From contig JBHJNQ010000076.1 of the NCBI GenBank assembly GCA_050330635.1, forward strand, positions 1 through 64,000: a DNA stretch of 64,000 nucleotides, read 5' to 3'. Each line of letters starts with the position of its first letter. The first letter of the stretch is position 1. Positions 1 through 8,052 of this stretch are shown in pieces. The DNA comes from CADEDH01 sp050330635. GTDB taxonomy: Bacteria; Actinomycetota; Acidimicrobiia; Acidimicrobiales; SZUA-35. Below the pieces are notes generated by a model, which saw only the letters and a list, made by a program, of their open reading frames with translations, searched no databases and was not told the DNA's origin. Made by a program: the position numbers and the translations under genes.

Positions 1-174
1 GTGGCCGGTGTGGACCGCGGTGGCGGGCGGGAGGGTGAAGATGCGGTACTCGATCGAGTCGAGGATCTCGTCGTAGCTGCTGAACGAACGTGCGGTGGCA
101 CCCGGACCGCCCTTGAACAACGTGACGCCGCTGAACAGGATCCCGTCGGACGCGAGGTGGAGGCAGCAGCCGCC
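1..174 (-). pseudogene. C-terminal fragment of a metallo-beta-lactamase-fold hydrolase
   Basis: Read on the minus strand this stretch gives peptides typical of the second half of a glyoxalase-II-like MBL hydrolase: LHLASDG, then ILFSG, then TLFKGGPGAT, and near the left edge RIFTLPPATAVHTGH. In this family the last stretch carries the late metal-binding His and the earlier one lies just after the conserved PGHTPG turn. The N-terminal half, which should lie at about 175-560, is absent. That DNA instead encodes a plus-strand protein, so the gene is cut at about 174. The gene also continues beyond the left edge. It is either a real truncation or an assembly join. The call rests on motif recognition only. 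Confidence 0.6.
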
Positions 175-176
175 CG

Positions 177-614
177 GTGCCGTGGAAGATGGTGAGGCCG
201 GAGCCGGGCTCCTACCTGTACCCGACCGAGGACATGGTGCCGCCCGGCGCCCCAATTCATCCCCCCATCGCCCCGGGCGACGTGGAGGTCTTCTCGCTGT
301 GGCTCTTCGTGTTCAACAACCCCGAGCTGTGCACGGACCCCTGCGACATGGACGACGTCGGCGAGACCCCGGCCCAAGGTGGGATATACCAGCTCGACGC
401 CATGATCGGACGGGGCCGGAGGATCACCATGGACGGGTCGGTCTGGTATGGGCAACGGGCTGACTTCGGGGCCCCGCTCACCGAGCCGATCGACGCCGAG
501 CTCCACCTGGCCATGGCACCCCACGGGGCGCTCCTCGATCCGCCGGACGACATCCGCCAGCTCAACGGCGCCGTCGGGACCGCAGCGCACTGGTGGGCGG
601 CCGTGCTGCGGTGA
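177..614 (+). CDS. Conserved hypothetical protein, apparently missing its N-terminal export region
   Basis: A 145-residue reading frame starting at GTG 177. The segment VFNNPELCTDPC, followed by an acidic stretch, a gapped glycine-rich region and a C-terminal AELHLAMAPHG, matches a family of secreted actinobacterial proteins as I remember it. In those the Cys pair follows a beta-strand containing W-x-x-F/V-N-N. Family members usually begin with a signal peptide and about 60 more residues. Here the frame closes just upstream, exactly where the minus-strand MBL fragment ends, so the N-terminus has probably been lost. No ribosome-binding site precedes GTG 177. The function is unknown, and the protein may not be made. 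Confidence 0.5.
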   Translation: MPWKMVRPEPGSYLYPTEDMVPPGAPIHPPIAPGDVEVFSLWLFVFNNPELCTDPCDMDDVGETPAQGGIYQLDAMIGRGRRITMDGSVWYGQRADFGAPLTEPIDAELHLAMAPHGALLDPPDDIRQLNGAVGTAAHWWAAVLR

Positions 615-743
615 CCGCCGATCGGGTGCGCCGCTCCGGTGGCGCACCCGATCGGTCATCCCCGCCCGTGCTAACGTCCCGTTATGGGCACTGCAGCCCG
701 GGCGGAGGGGTCCGGGCCCGGGGGGTGGCCCGAAGGAGGGGGG

Positions 744-3700
744 ATGAGCGACGATCGGCCGGTCGTGCTCCGGGTGTTGGGCCCCGTGGCCGTCGACCGG
801 GGTGAGGGGCCCGAACCCATCCGGTCTCGGCTCCGGCGTAGTCTTCTGGCCCTCCTCGTGGCCAACGTGAACCGCCCCGTCACCGTCGACCGCATCGTCG
901 AGGCCCTATGGTCGGGGGACGATTGGGCCAACGGGCCGCAGCGACTGTGGTTCCACGTCTCCAAGCTGCGAGCGACGGTGGCGGCCGCCGGCGCCACGAT
1001 CGAGTTGGGTCCCGGGACGTACCGGTTGGTGATCGACGAGGGTTGCATCGACGCCACCGTGTTCCAGCGCAGGGTGGAGCAGGGGTCGGCTGCGCTCGCC
1101 GCCGACTTGGCCCCCGAGGCCCGCCGGCTGCTGACATCGGCCCTGTCGCTGTGGCGGGGTGACCCTTACGGTGACGTCGACGAGGACGCCGTCGGGTGGG
1201 GGGAGCGGGTGCGTCTCAGCGAGCTCCGGATTAGCGCCGTCGAGGCCTGTGTCGACGCCCGACTGGTGCTCGGCGACATCAGCCGGCTGACGTCGGAGCT
1301 CGAGAGCCTCCTCGTCGACCACCCGTACCGCGAGACCCTGTGGTTGCGGCTCATGCAGGCGCAGGCCGCGGCCGGGCGGCCGGCCGAAGCGCTGGGGAGC
1401 TACGAGCGGGCCCGTCAGCTCCTGGCCGACGAGCTGGGTGTCGAACCGGGGGGCCCGCTCCAGAGCTACGCCCGGACGGTCAAGCCATCAGCGGAACCGG
1501 CGGCAGTTGGTCCCAGGCCCGCCGACCCGTCCTACGGGGCGGAGCGTTTCGTGGGCCGGGAGCGCCAACTCCGCCACCTCGACGACGCGGTCGGCCCGGT
1601 CGTCGGCGGTCGGGTGACGACACCGGTGGTCCGGTTCGTCCGGGCCGAGGCGGGGGCGGGCAAGACCCGGCTGGCCACCGAGCTGACCCGGCAGCAGGAC
1701 CTGCGGGGCGCAGTGGGGTTGATCACCAGCTGCTCGGCCGTCTCGGGCCCGGCCGATCCGTATGGGCCGATCCTGCGGGTGGCCCAGGTCCTCGGTGGCG
1801 GTGACCCGGTGACGGCCCGGGTGCAGCTCTCCGATGGGGCCGCCGACAGCATGGCCCGCGTCGGGCCGGTGCTCGGGCTCCGGCCGGGTCTCGACGTCGT
1901 CGGCTTCAGCGGCCGGGCCACCGGCCCGGGCCGGGTCGGCGACGATCTGCAGGAGCTGTTCCTCACCTGGGCCGAGCGGGTTCCGCTACTGGTCGTGGTG
2001 GAGGACCTCCACTGGGTCGACACCGAGACCGTGGCCTTCCTCCGGGCCCTGAGCGTGGCGCCGAGTGGAAGAATCGCCGTGGTCGGCACCTACCGCCCCC
2101 ACGACCTCCCGCTCAACGACGCCTGCCGTGACCTGACGGCGCTGGAACAGGAGCTCCAGGCTCGGTCCCGGGAAGCGGTCGTCGTCGATCTGGACGAGGT
2201 GACACCGACCGAACGTGCGCAGTTCGTCGACCAGCTGCTCGACCGGGAACCCAACGACTTCGACAACGGCTTCCGGGCTGATCTCATGGCGACGGGCGAG
2301 GGCCACGCCCTCTACACGCTGGAGGTCCTGGCCGACCTCCAGACCCGAGGTTCCATCGGACGGACGAGGGGGCGCTGGGGGGTGACGGGAACCGTTGGCT
2401 GGGAGTCGTGGCCGGCGAGGATCCAGGGCGTGCTGGGCTCCCGCCTGAGCGCGCTGGACGACGAGCTGATCGAGGTCCTGCGGGTGGCCAGCGTGGAGGG
2501 CGAGGAGTTCACCGACGCCGTCGTCGCTCATGCCACCGGATTGACCGAGGACCGGGTGGTGGCTGCGCTCAGCCGGCGGGCGGCGGCGAGCGGTGTCGTC
2601 AATCCAATCGGTCCGGCCCAGGGCAAGGGGCGACCGATCCGGCGGTACCGCTTCGCCCACAACCTGTTCCAGCGCTATCTCTACGAGCGCATCGACCAGG
2701 CGGAGCGGTCCCACCTCCACGCCAAGGTGGCGGCCGGGCTCATCGACAGCCTCGGCGACACCGACGAGCTGGCCAGTACCCTGGCCCTGCACTACGAGCA
2801 GGCCGGCGACCGCTTGAACGCCGCCCGGCAGCACACCGAGGCTGCCCGTCGGGGCCTGCGCCTGTCGGCCTACCGACGGGCCGAACACGACGCCCAGCGA
2901 GCCCTGGCCCTGCTGGGCGAGGTCCCCGAGCAGTACCGCCCGACCCGAACCCGGTCCGAGGCGCTCCTGCTCCTAGGCCTGGCCCAGTCGCTGCTGTACG
3001 GCTTTCCGTCGGTCGAGGTCGAGCAGACCTACCAGTTGGCGATAGACGTGATGCGCAACGACCCGCCCAATCGCCGGCTTCCGGTGGTGTTCGGGCTGTT
3101 CGTGGGGCGGGCGACCCGGGGGGAGTTCGATCGCGCCGGGGAGCTGGCGGAACTGGCCGGGTCCCTGGCCGAAGCGGCCGGGGACGACGGCCTCCGCGTG
3201 CAGGCCCTCCACGCCCGCTTCACCCAGGAGGCGTTGGCCGGGAACTACGACCGTGCCCACCCGGCCTTCGATCGGTGCCGCAGCCTGTACCGTCACAACG
3301 TCCACCACCGGCAGAGCTACCGCTACGCCAACCACAATCCGATCGTGTGCGGGTTGTCGCTGACGGCCCTGTGTCACCTCATGCAAGGCGACACGGTCCG
3401 GGCCGAGCGGCACCTCCACGAAGCCGCCGACCTGGCGAGGGCCGCCGACCATCCGCCCTCGCTGGTCCAGCCGACGTGCTGGGATCCGTGGATCAGGTCG
3501 TTCGATGCCGACCCGGACGATCTCGACCGGCGTTGCCGGGAAGCGTTGCGGCTCGAGGAGTCGATGACGGCCCCCATCTTCTTCGGCAGCGTGCGCCGGG
3601 TACAGGGCCTGGTCGCACTGCGACGAGGTCACGCCGATGAGGCCATCGCCGTGCTCGAGGCCGAGTTGGCGGTGCAGCAGCGGATGCGGAACGGGTCCTG

Positions 3701-4073
3701 GGTGCCCCTCTTCGCAGCTGACCTGGCCCAGGCCTACCTGGCCGCTGGACGACCGGACGACGCCCGCCGCGTCCTGGTCCCGGTGGCCGATGTGGCTCCG
3801 GAGCGGATGGGCCAGTCGGAGATCTACCGGTTGCAGGGCGAGGCGGCGCTGGCGGAAGGCGACCGGGTGGAAGCCGACGCCTGGTTCCGGCGGGCCTGTG
3901 AGACGAGCGAGCGGGTGGGTGCCCTCACCGTGGCCCTGCTGGCCGGGTGCTCGTTGACGGCGACGGCGCCGGACGACGCCCGGGCCTACCTGCACCGCAT
4001 CGTCGGTCGGCTGCCGCCCGGCCACCGGTCCCTGGGCGCCGAGCAGGCCCGCCAGCTCATCGGGTCCGGTTGA
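744..4073 (+). CDS. AfsR/SARP-type transcriptional regulator with BTAD, AAA ATPase and TPR regions
   Basis: A protein of 1109 residues predicted to sense nucleotide or stress state and activate nearby or distant genes. Residues 1-100 form an OmpR-like winged helix (VLRVLGPVAV at the start, LWFHVSKLR in the recognition region). Residues about 105-245 form the bacterial transcriptional activation domain. A STAND/AAA ATPase follows, with Walker A GAGKT near residue 305 and Walker B LLVVVEDLHWVD. The C-terminal 500 residues are helical TPR-like repeats. Unlike many LuxR-type ATPase regulators there is no C-terminal helix-turn-helix, so DNA binding must be N-terminal. I chose ATG 744 because GAAGGAGG lies just upstream; an earlier in-frame ATG at 684 has none. 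It is convergent with recQ. The target genes are not evident. Confidence 0.92.
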   Translation: MSDDRPVVLRVLGPVAVDRGEGPEPIRSRLRRSLLALLVANVNRPVTVDRIVEALWSGDDWANGPQRLWFHVSKLRATVAAAGATIELGPGTYRLVIDEGCIDATVFQRRVEQGSAALAADLAPEARRLLTSALSLWRGDPYGDVDEDAVGWGERVRLSELRISAVEACVDARLVLGDISRLTSELESLLVDHPYRETLWLRLMQAQAAAGRPAEALGSYERARQLLADELGVEPGGPLQSYARTVKPSAEPAAVGPRPADPSYGAERFVGRERQLRHLDDAVGPVVGGRVTTPVVRFVRAEAGAGKTRLATELTRQQDLRGAVGLITSCSAVSGPADPYGPILRVAQVLGGGDPVTARVQLSDGAADSMARVGPVLGLRPGLDVVGFSGRATGPGRVGDDLQELFLTWAERVPLLVVVEDLHWVDTETVAFLRALSVAPSGRIAVVGTYRPHDLPLNDACRDLTALEQELQARSREAVVVDLDEVTPTERAQFVDQLLDREPNDFDNGFRADLMATGEGHALYTLEVLADLQTRGSIGRTRGRWGVTGTVGWESWPARIQGVLGSRLSALDDELIEVLRVASVEGEEFTDAVVAHATGLTEDRVVAALSRRAAASGVVNPIGPAQGKGRPIRRYRFAHNLFQRYLYERIDQAERSHLHAKVAAGLIDSLGDTDELASTLALHYEQAGDRLNAARQHTEAARRGLRLSAYRRAEHDAQRALALLGEVPEQYRPTRTRSEALLLLGLAQSLLYGFPSVEVEQTYQLAIDVMRNDPPNRRLPVVFGLFVGRATRGEFDRAGELAELAGSLAEAAGDDGLRVQALHARFTQEALAGNYDRAHPAFDRCRSLYRHNVHHRQSYRYANHNPIVCGLSLTALCHLMQGDTVRAERHLHEAADLARAADHPPSLVQPTCWDPWIRSFDADPDDLDRRCREALRLEESMTAPIFFGSVRRVQGLVALRRGHADEAIAVLEAELAVQQRMRNGSWVPLFAADLAQAYLAAGRPDDARRVLVPVADVAPERMGQSEIYRLQGEAALAEGDRVEADAWFRRACETSERVGALTVALLAGCSLTATAPDDARAYLHRIVGRLPPGHRSLGAEQARQLIGSG

Positions 4074-4107
4074 CGGACGTCGTAGTGCCTCGCCGGCTCC
4101 GGGTCGA

Positions 4108-4130
4108 GGCGCTCGGCCCGCCCGAGCGCC
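4108..4130. terminator. GC-rich hairpin between convergent genes
   Basis: A perfect 9-bp stem (GGCGCTCGG with CCGAGCGCC) and a 5-base loop lie in the 66-bp gap between the AfsR-type gene and recQ. The plus-strand sequence after it is GGTTGGTT, only mildly T-rich. It could end transcripts from both sides. Confidence 0.5.
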
Positions 4131-4139
4131 CGGGTTGGT

Positions 4140-6215
4140 TCAGGGCAGCCGGTGGATGACGATGGGCAGGGCGGTGGTGCCGGCGGCGTCGTGGAGGCGG
4201 GCCGCGGCGATCGTGAGGGCCCAACCGGTGCGCATCGTCGTGGCGCACAACAGCACCGGGCCCGGTCGTAGGTCGGCGGCGGCTGCGGGGTCGAGACCGA
4301 TGGCGTCTTCCAGGTGGGCGACAACGGCGGCGCTCGACGCGTTCGACGGGGCAGGGTCGGACCCGGTCCAGCGCAGGGCGTCGACGAGCGGGAGGCGGCC
4401 GACGGTGGCCAGGTGGGCGGCCAGGGCCAGGTTGGTGGCGTGCTCTCCCGGTCGGGCCGGGGCCGGCACGACGGCCAGGGGCCGCTCGGGCCATACCTTC
4501 GACCAGCGGCGCAGCACCTCGACGGCCCCGTCGAGTAGGGCCGGCGGGATCGACCCGTTGCCGGCGCGACCCAGGGTGGCCAGCTCGTCGTCCCAGGCGG
4601 CGTCGTCGGCGAAGGCCACCGCCCGCCCCTCGGCGATGCCGACGATGCGGCCCCGCCGCCCCGGTCCCTTGGGCCACAGTTTGCGAGGCTCGATCACCAC
4701 ATCGACCCCCCGCAGGTGGTCCCGGGCGGCCCGGAGGCGTTCCTCGCCCGGTCGGGCCCCGGGCGACGGCAGGGTGCCGGTACACACCGAGCACCGCCCG
4801 CACGGCGCCGGCGAGGGATCGTCGAGGGCCTGCTGGAGGTAGGCCATCAGGCAACCCTCGCCCCGGGCGTAGCGGCGCATCAGGTCGGCCTCGGCCCGGC
4901 GGGTCGAGGTCAACGCCTGCCACTTGACGCCGTCGTGAGTGTAGGGCACGCCCGTCGCCTCCCAGCCGGAACCGCTCTTGGCCACCACGCCGTCGACGGC
5001 GAGGATCTTGAGGATGGTCTCCAACCGGCCCCGGCGTATGCCGGTGCGGGATTCGAGGTCGATGATCGAGCGGGGCCCGTCGGCCAGACGGTGGAGGGTG
5101 GCGTCGACGTCGTCGGGATCGGGGATCGACGCCGTGGCGAAGTACTCCCAGATGCGCTCGTCGGCGGCGGCCGACAGGAGCACGGCGTCGGCTCGCGCCA
5201 CGGCGCGGCCGGCCCGCCCGATCTGCTGGTAGTAGGCGACGGGGGTGGCCGGCGAGCCCACGTGGAGGCAGAAGCCGAGGTCGGGTTTGTCGTAGCCCAT
5301 GCCGAGGGCCGACGTGGCGACCACCGCCTTGACCCGGTTGTGGCGTAGCTGTTCCTCCACCTCGACCCGGGCCTCGGCGTCGAGCTGGCCGGTGTAGGCC
5401 GCCACCTCGTGGCCGCAGGCTCGGAGGAACCCGGCGAGGCGGTTGGCCTCGGCCACGGTGAGGACATAGACGATGCCGGAGCCGTCGAGGGTGTCGAGGG
5501 CGTCGGCGACCCAGGCGTAGCGTTCGAGCGGGGCGAGGCCCGGGACCACCGAGAGGCGCAGCGAGGTGCGGGCCAGGGTGCCCCGGAACGTGACCGTGCC
5601 CTCACCGAGCTGACGTTCGATGTCGGCCGTGACCCGGCCGTTGGCGGTGGCGGTGGTGGCCAGGACCGAGGCGGTCGGGGTCGACAGCAGGGCCCGGGCC
5701 AGGCGCTGGTAGTCGGGCCGGAAGTCGAATCCCCAGTCGCTGATGCAGTGGGCCTCGTCGATGACGACGAGTCCGACGCGGGCCATGAGCTCGTCGAGGC
5801 GGGCGGCGAAGCGGGGGTTGCCCAGCCGCTCGGGCGACACCAACAGCAGATCGAGCCGGTCGGCGTCGAGGGCGTCGAAGACGGGGTTCCACTCGTCGAG
5901 GTTGGTGCTGTTGACCGTGGCGGCCCGCAGGCCGGCCCGGGTGGCCGCCGCCACCTGGTCACGCATGAGCGCCAGCAGGGGCGACACCACCAGGGTGGGA
6001 CCGGCGCCGCTCGACCGAAGGGCGGCGGTGGCGGCCCAATAGACCGCCGACTTGCCCCACCCGGTGGCCTGCACGACCAGCACCCGGGCGGCGGGGCCGA
6101 CGATGGCCCCGACCGCCTCGACCTGGTCGTCGCGGGGTGACGCCCCGGGGCCGGCCAGCCGGGCCAGCACGGCACCGAGGTGGCTGGCAGGGTCGGTGAG
6201 GCGTGCGTCGGTCAT
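4140..6215 (-). CDS. recQ: RecQ-family ATP-dependent DNA helicase with C-terminal phosphoribosyltransferase-like domain
   Basis: A 3'-5' DNA helicase of 691 residues that unwinds recombination and replication intermediates. SF2 motifs are in order: motif I ATGWGKS near residue 50, Q-rich region, DEAHC with ISDWGFDFRP, motif III TTATAN, motif V ATSALGMGYDKPD and motif VI QQIGRAGRA. A RecQ zinc site follows (GEGC, then CGRCSVC). The last 200 residues resemble the phosphoribosyltransferase-like tail common in actinobacterial RecQ. The usual acidic PRPP loop is replaced by LLCATTMRTGWALT, which lacks the two acidic residues. The start ATG at 6215 overlaps the stop of the upstream transglutaminase gene (ATGA), so the two are translationally coupled. 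Confidence 0.95.
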   Translation of the reverse strand: MTDARLTDPASHLGAVLARLAGPGASPRDDQVEAVGAIVGPAARVLVVQATGWGKSAVYWAATAALRSSGAGPTLVVSPLLALMRDQVAAATRAGLRAATVNSTNLDEWNPVFDALDADRLDLLLVSPERLGNPRFAARLDELMARVGLVVIDEAHCISDWGFDFRPDYQRLARALLSTPTASVLATTATANGRVTADIERQLGEGTVTFRGTLARTSLRLSVVPGLAPLERYAWVADALDTLDGSGIVYVLTVAEANRLAGFLRACGHEVAAYTGQLDAEARVEVEEQLRHNRVKAVVATSALGMGYDKPDLGFCLHVGSPATPVAYYQQIGRAGRAVARADAVLLSAAADERIWEYFATASIPDPDDVDATLHRLADGPRSIIDLESRTGIRRGRLETILKILAVDGVVAKSGSGWEATGVPYTHDGVKWQALTSTRRAEADLMRRYARGEGCLMAYLQQALDDPSPAPCGRCSVCTGTLPSPGARPGEERLRAARDHLRGVDVVIEPRKLWPKGPGRRGRIVGIAEGRAVAFADDAAWDDELATLGRAGNGSIPPALLDGAVEVLRRWSKVWPERPLAVVPAPARPGEHATNLALAAHLATVGRLPLVDALRWTGSDPAPSNASSAAVVAHLEDAIGLDPAAAADLRPGPVLLCATTMRTGWALTIAAARLHDAAGTTALPIVIHRLP

Positions 6216-7045
6216 GGGGGGGTCACGGGACCGGGTGCGGCCACCACCTCGTCGGTCCAGACCGTGAAGTCCTGGAGCACGTTGGGGCCGAAGGTGGTGG
6301 TGATGGCCACGTCGGCGGCGTCCCGTCCGTGGGCGATCAGAACCCGCCCGATGCGGGGGACCAGGTTCCGGGGGTCGACCGTCAGCCACCGCCCGCCCAG
6401 GAACACCTCGAACCAGCCCGAGAAGTCCATCGGGTCCGGCGAGGGCGGCACGCCGATGGTGCCCAGGTAGCCGGTGCAGTATCGGGCAGGGATGTTCATG
6501 GCCCGGCACAGCGCAACGCCCAGGTGGGCGAAGTCGCGGCAGACTCCTCGTCGCTCCTCGAACGCCTCCCAGGCCGTCTTCGATGGCCGGGCCCACTGGT
6601 AGCCGAACGTGATGTGTTGATGGACCCACTGGCTGATGGCCTGCACCCGGTCCCAGCCCGGTGGGGTGTCGCCGAACAGGTCCCACGCCGTCTCCAGCAG
6701 CTTGTCACTCTCGCAGTAACGGCTGGGCAGGAGGAACAGCAGGGTCTCCTCGGGCAGGTTCTCGACGGTGTGCTGGTGGACCGTCGGAGACGACTCGTCG
6801 GGCAGCCCGCCGTCGCGCACCACGGTGTCGGCCCGCATCTGGAACGACCCGGCCGGAGCCAGGATCCGATTGCACCAGTTGCCGAACGAGTCGCGGTACG
6901 ACACGTAGGGCGTGGAGGGGCTGGTCACCATCGCGTCCGGTGCCACCAGGTCGGAGATGCGGCTGTAGTGCACGCTGAGGACGGTGATCACGGGGGTCGG
7001 TTGCTCGAACTCGTACTGTAGTGAGTAGCCGATGCGGAGTTGCAC
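6212..7045 (-). CDS. Transglutaminase-like cysteine protease-fold protein
   Basis: A 277-residue protein with an N-terminal beta domain (residues 1-80, starting QLRIGYSLQYEF) and a transglutaminase core. The nucleophile region is RRGVCRDFAHLGVALCRAMNIPARY near residue 170. The later catalytic segment reads MDFSGWFEVFLGGRW followed by VDPRN. Ser sits where the classical core has His, a variant I recall in this particular family. Many relatives have unknown substrates; hydrolysis or crosslinking of peptide amides is possible. It starts at GTG 7045 with GGAGG six bases upstream. It is the first gene of a two-gene operon with recQ and overlaps it by ATGA. No signal peptide is seen, so it is probably cytoplasmic. 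Confidence 0.92.
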   Translation of the reverse strand: MQLRIGYSLQYEFEQPTPVITVLSVHYSRISDLVAPDAMVTSPSTPYVSYRDSFGNWCNRILAPAGSFQMRADTVVRDGGLPDESSPTVHQHTVENLPEETLLFLLPSRYCESDKLLETAWDLFGDTPPGWDRVQAISQWVHQHITFGYQWARPSKTAWEAFEERRGVCRDFAHLGVALCRAMNIPARYCTGYLGTIGVPPSPDPMDFSGWFEVFLGGRWLTVDPRNLVPRIGRVLIAHGRDAADVAITTTFGPNVLQDFTVWTDEVVAAPGPVTPP

Positions 7046-7141
7046 CTCTCACCTCCGGTTTCGTAGGAGCAGGTACTACCCAATCGGCAGCGACGCAACC
7101 CTGAATCCTGCCACCACTGCGGCTCGAATCCGTGCCCACAA

Positions 7142-7172
7142 CGAAAAACACCGCCGACATGAGCCGGCGGTG
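7142..7172 (-). terminator. Intrinsic terminator of the cold-shock gene
   Basis: The inverted repeat CACCGCCG / CGGCGGTG (8 bp, 8-base loop, 7149-7172) is followed on the minus strand by TTTTTCG. This is a classic Rho-independent terminator placed 24 bp after the csp stop codon, and one of the few in the window with a real U-tract. Confidence 0.75.
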
Positions 7173-7195
7173 CCTGAAACTCCTGCGTTACTCTG

Positions 7196-7393
7196 CTAGA
7201 TCACGCGAACGTTCTGGGCTTCTTCTCCCTTGCGGCCGGGGGCAACGTCGAACTCGACGAGCTGGCCTTCGTCCAGCGACTTGTAGCCATCGCCAGTGAT
7301 GTTGGAGAAGTGCACGAAGACGTCATCTCCCTGTTCTCGCGAGATGAAGCCGAAGCCCTTCTCACTGTTGAAAAATTTGACAGTGCCTTGCAT
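7196..7393 (-). CDS. csp: Cold-shock protein (CspA family)
   Basis: A 65-residue single cold-shock domain, the usual length. RNP1 is KGFGFIS and RNP2 is DVFVHFS, the two nucleic-acid-binding motifs. It opens with MQGTVKFFN, nearly identical to mycobacterial and streptomycete CspA-type proteins. It acts as an RNA chaperone that melts mRNA structure. The start ATG at 7393 is preceded on the minus strand by an AGAGAGAG purine run. The gene has a leader with short hairpins and a strong terminator, so it is an independent unit between the hydrogenase protease gene and the transglutaminase-recQ operon. Confidence 0.97.
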   Translation of the reverse strand: MQGTVKFFNSEKGFGFISREQGDDVFVHFSNITGDGYKSLDEGQLVEFDVAPGRKGEEAQNVRVI

Positions 7394-7475
7394 ATGCACG
7401 CTCTCTCTGTAACAACTCGTCACCTGACGAATTCTCCTCCAAGGTATAGCGAACCATTCGCTCTTCCTCCCGTAC
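7394..7475 (-). promoter_or_regulatory. Structured 5' leader of the cold-shock gene
   Basis: Upstream of csp on the minus strand are two short perfect hairpins, GCGAA-TGG-TTCGC and CGTCA-GG-TGACG. A GGAGGAG run lies between them and a purine-rich ribosome site just before ATG. Long structured leaders regulate many cspA genes. The exact transcription start cannot be read from the sequence. Confidence 0.4.
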
Positions 7476-7551
7476 CCGCAGATACCGTCCGGCCCAGCAT
7501 GCGCCGGGGAACCGAGCTGTTGGCGATTTCTTCGTCTTCTACGAGCGTGAC

Positions 7552-8052
7552 TCACGAGGTGTCGAGCCAGCAATGCACCCGAGCGACGATCTCGGTGACC
7601 ATCTCGTCACAGGCGACACGAACAGGTGCACTCATGGCGCCACCGAGATCGAAGCAGCCGCCTTCCACCGCGCGGACCTCGAGGTGGGGTGGCAGCTGGT
7701 CGAGCACCGCGGCGAGACCGACTGCGTCGCCGAGGCCGAGGGCGTGACCGCTGGCCACCATTGCGTCGCCGGAGAGTGCCCCGACCCCACGCAGACCATC
7801 GACGGTGTAGCGGTGGATGGTCCCAACCGGAGAACCGGAGCTCACGGCATCGACCACCAGCACGTGTCGGGAGCCCTCCCAGGCCTGAATGATCCGGACG
7901 GGCTCACCGTCGAGGTCGACCACCCGCACACGGTCGTCATCCTCGAAGTGATCGAGGAGGCGGGCCGTCACGATGGGGCCGACCGCGTCGTCGCTGCGGA
8001 ACGGGTTGCCGACGCCGATGACGGTCACCTCTGGCGCATGCGATCCGGTCAC
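7552..8052 (-). CDS. [NiFe] hydrogenase maturation protease (HyaD/HybD/HycI family)
   Basis: An endopeptidase of 166 residues that removes the C-terminal peptide of the large subunit after nickel insertion. The family N-terminus is clear: VTVIGVGNPFRSDDAVGP, with the metal-binding acidic residue in RSDD. VVDLDGEP, LVVDAVSSG and a late GHALGLGDAV follow. The start is GTG 8052, which overlaps the TGA of the large-subunit gene (GTGA), so protease and substrate are translationally coupled. It is the last gene of the five-gene hydrogenase operon. No other hydrogenase maturation genes (hypA-F) are in the window, so they must lie elsewhere. Confidence 0.94.
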   Translation of the reverse strand: MTGSHAPEVTVIGVGNPFRSDDAVGPIVTARLLDHFEDDDRVRVVDLDGEPVRIIQAWEGSRHVLVVDAVSSGSPVGTIHRYTVDGLRGVGALSGDAMVASGHALGLGDAVGLAAVLDQLPPHLEVRAVEGGCFDLGGAMSAPVRVACDEMVTEIVARVHCWLDTS

